Source: Nilaparvata lugens (taxonomy: Eukaryota > Arthropoda > Insecta > Hemiptera > Delphacidae). Taken from it: 64,000 bases of DNA. The DNA lies in assembly GCF_014356525.2 (NCBI RefSeq), contig NC_052510.1, forward strand, positions 56,589,845 to 56,653,844, in the 5' to 3' direction. The notes beneath the pieces were generated by a model, which was not told the origin of the DNA, did no database searches, and saw only the letters and a program-made list of their open reading frames with translations. The translations under genes were made by a program, and so were the position numbers. This document shows, piece after piece, positions 62,441 to 64,000 of the stretch (positions are counted from its first letter, which is position 1; each line of letters opens with the position of its first letter).

Positions 62441-62854
62441 CAAATGACAATGACAAAAACCATTTAGGCGTTTTTGAAAGGAAAATCCTAAGAAAGATTT
62501 ATGGTCCAGTTAAAGAAGGAGAGGAGTGGAGGAGAAGAACTAATTCAGAGCTCGAGGCATTGATGAAAGGCCGAAATATTGTAAAATTTATAAAGGCACA
62601 GCGGCTAAGATGGTTTGGACATATCTGTAGAATGAACGAAAACAGAATGCCTAAAATAATATTCAAGGAGAGGCTACATTCAAGAAGAAAGATAGGAAGG
62701 CCGAGAATAAGATGGGAAGATGAAGTGAGAGACGATCTCCAAAAAATGGGATATAGAGGATGGAGACAATTAACAGAGGACCGAGAAGCGTGGAGAGCTG
62801 TAGTGGAGGCGGCCAAAGCTCATATTGGGCTGTAGTGCTAAAGAAGAAAAAAAA
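62441..62854 (+). mobile_element. RTE-like LINE 3' end with 14-bp target duplications
   Basis: The frame reads HLGVFERKILRKIYGPVKEG, FIKAQRLRWFGHICRMNENR, HSRRKIGRPRIRWEDEVRDD and ends AKAHIGL and TAG, then an A-rich tail. GAACGTGTTCCTGT flanks it (62427-62440 and 62855-62868). Same family as 26272-26993, but here the frame is uninterrupted, so it is younger. Confidence 0.92.
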
Positions 62855-62868
62855 GAACGTGTTCCTGT

Positions 62869-63805
62869 GGGGATATTTCAAAGAAAGATACACCGTACAC
62901 GTCCTACAACAATCCCTGACTACAATGGAAACATTTAAATTGAAATAACAGCTTATTATAATTAATTCATTAGCATTTGAATAATTGCAATATCTCAGTA
63001 ATTTCCATCTGAATTAACAGCCATTCACCAAGATTTGCCACACTCTCATTGAAGAGTTCCCTTAACAGGTTGCACTGAACGCCTGATGAAAGCACATCTT
63101 ATCTTATTTTTAATTAACTATTCCCAATTATCCTATCTTTGTGATGTAATCTTGAAAATTAAAACCACTTTTTGACATAGTGATTTCAGGCTCATTAATG
63201 ACATTATTAATACATGACATTCCATTAGTGATTTATTAGTTTTATGAATTCATTCTTGGGGATGACAATATTTAAAATTTCCCGTTTTCCTGTGCCACTC
63301 TGCAGTTTATGACAACCTTTGGTATGAGAGAACATCGACACATACTAAAATATACCTACTTAAAAACAATATAACATAACTAATATAAAAATTATTCAAG
63401 CATAATACATTATTTAATAATACCTAATTTAAAAATAGTCCCGTCTATACTTTTTCAAAGTAGTAAATGTCTACAAAAGTCAAATTATTGATAAGCCAGA
63501 TTACACTGTAATTTATCAAACATCAAACAATGCTTTCAAAAAGTAGTTTGTCAGACAAACAAAAGGATGAATTCCGTTTGCTAAATTTAAAATAAGTTTC
63601 TAATAATTAGGGAGCAAAATAGTAACAATACAAAAGTTACACTGTTGCAAAGACATGCTTCGAATTCTCTTATTATATTTCCTTTAAATTGACTTTCAAA
63701 GTCTTAGGGCGCATTTGTAAGCTATTAAGAACGACATTAGCGTACCACATTTTGTTGGACTAGTAAACAATAACAGAAACCAATCAGAACGTTTATAAAA
63801 GACTA
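62869..63805. other. Intergenic DNA, nothing recognised
   Basis: No gene, RNA or symmetric repeat was identified before the last MITE. Confidence 0.4.
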
Positions 63806-63952
63806 AGACCCGGTTGCAGAACAGTCGGTTAAATTTTAATCGTGATTAATTCCACGAGACCAATAAGAGAAGCCGTCATTTAAAAAACGCCTCTGATTTG
63901 TTCTCGTGGAATTAATCACGATTAAAATTTAACCGGCTGTTGTGCAACCGGC
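63806..63952. mobile_element. MITE family M5, copy 4
   Basis: GACCCGGTTGCAGAACAGTC to CCGGCTGTTGTGCAACCGGC, with the TTAATCGTGATTAATTCCAC arm inverted. Best-preserved full-length member (about 147 bp). Confidence 0.9.
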
Positions 63953-64000
63953 ACAAACATTTACATATTGTATTTCAAAAATTCGAATCATATCAGATAT

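Overview
This window looks like AT-rich nuclear DNA from an insect. Its three protein-coding genes all carry spliceosomal introns, and a dense layer of transposons fills the space between exons. Gene families (a GLIS-type zinc finger factor, a c-type lysozyme, the nucleoporin Nup54) and repeat style suggest a hemipteran. From memory a planthopper fits best, but I cannot confirm species. No bacterial features, operons or CRISPR arrays were seen.

Layout. (1) 1-4366: upstream region holding two MITEs, a foldback repeat and a minisatellite of about 160 bp. (2) 4367-11396, plus strand: a GLIS2/sugarbabe-like gene that I could reconstruct completely: TATA box and initiator, a uORF, and six coding exons whose phases all fit (336 aa, five C2H2 fingers, C-terminal PLDLTV motif). 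A 33-bp in-frame repeat runs across its stop codon. (3) 11400-16440: a MITE, quiet AT-rich DNA and a 1.2-kb element with GAGCAAATGCT-type motifs at both ends. (4) 16444-22180, minus strand: a two-exon secreted c-type lysozyme (154 aa, 8 Cys, both catalytic acids) with a degraded copy of its 3' end about 0.8 kb downstream. (5) 22181-29827: intergenic transposon-rich DNA with a LINE split by a CA-repeat element, an RTE-like LINE with target-site duplications, several MITEs and a nested palindrome. (6) 29828-60795, minus strand: a complete 11-exon Nup54 gene (608 aa) stretched over 31 kb by intronic repeats. (7) 60796-64000: a hairpin beside the Nup54 start codon, another RTE-like LINE tail, and MITEs.

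The three genes do not form a pathway: a nutrient/differentiation-type transcription factor, an antibacterial or digestive enzyme, and a nuclear pore channel subunit. The most distinctive content is the repeat landscape. Several MITE families can be dated or bounded from sequence alone: reciprocal filled and empty sites give TTA target duplications, one foldback was made from the 3' end of a mariner transposase, and a CA-repeat element has the architecture of a Helentron-type non-autonomous element. Exon joins were made by hand from splice signals, frame and family memory; no alignment or RNA data were available.
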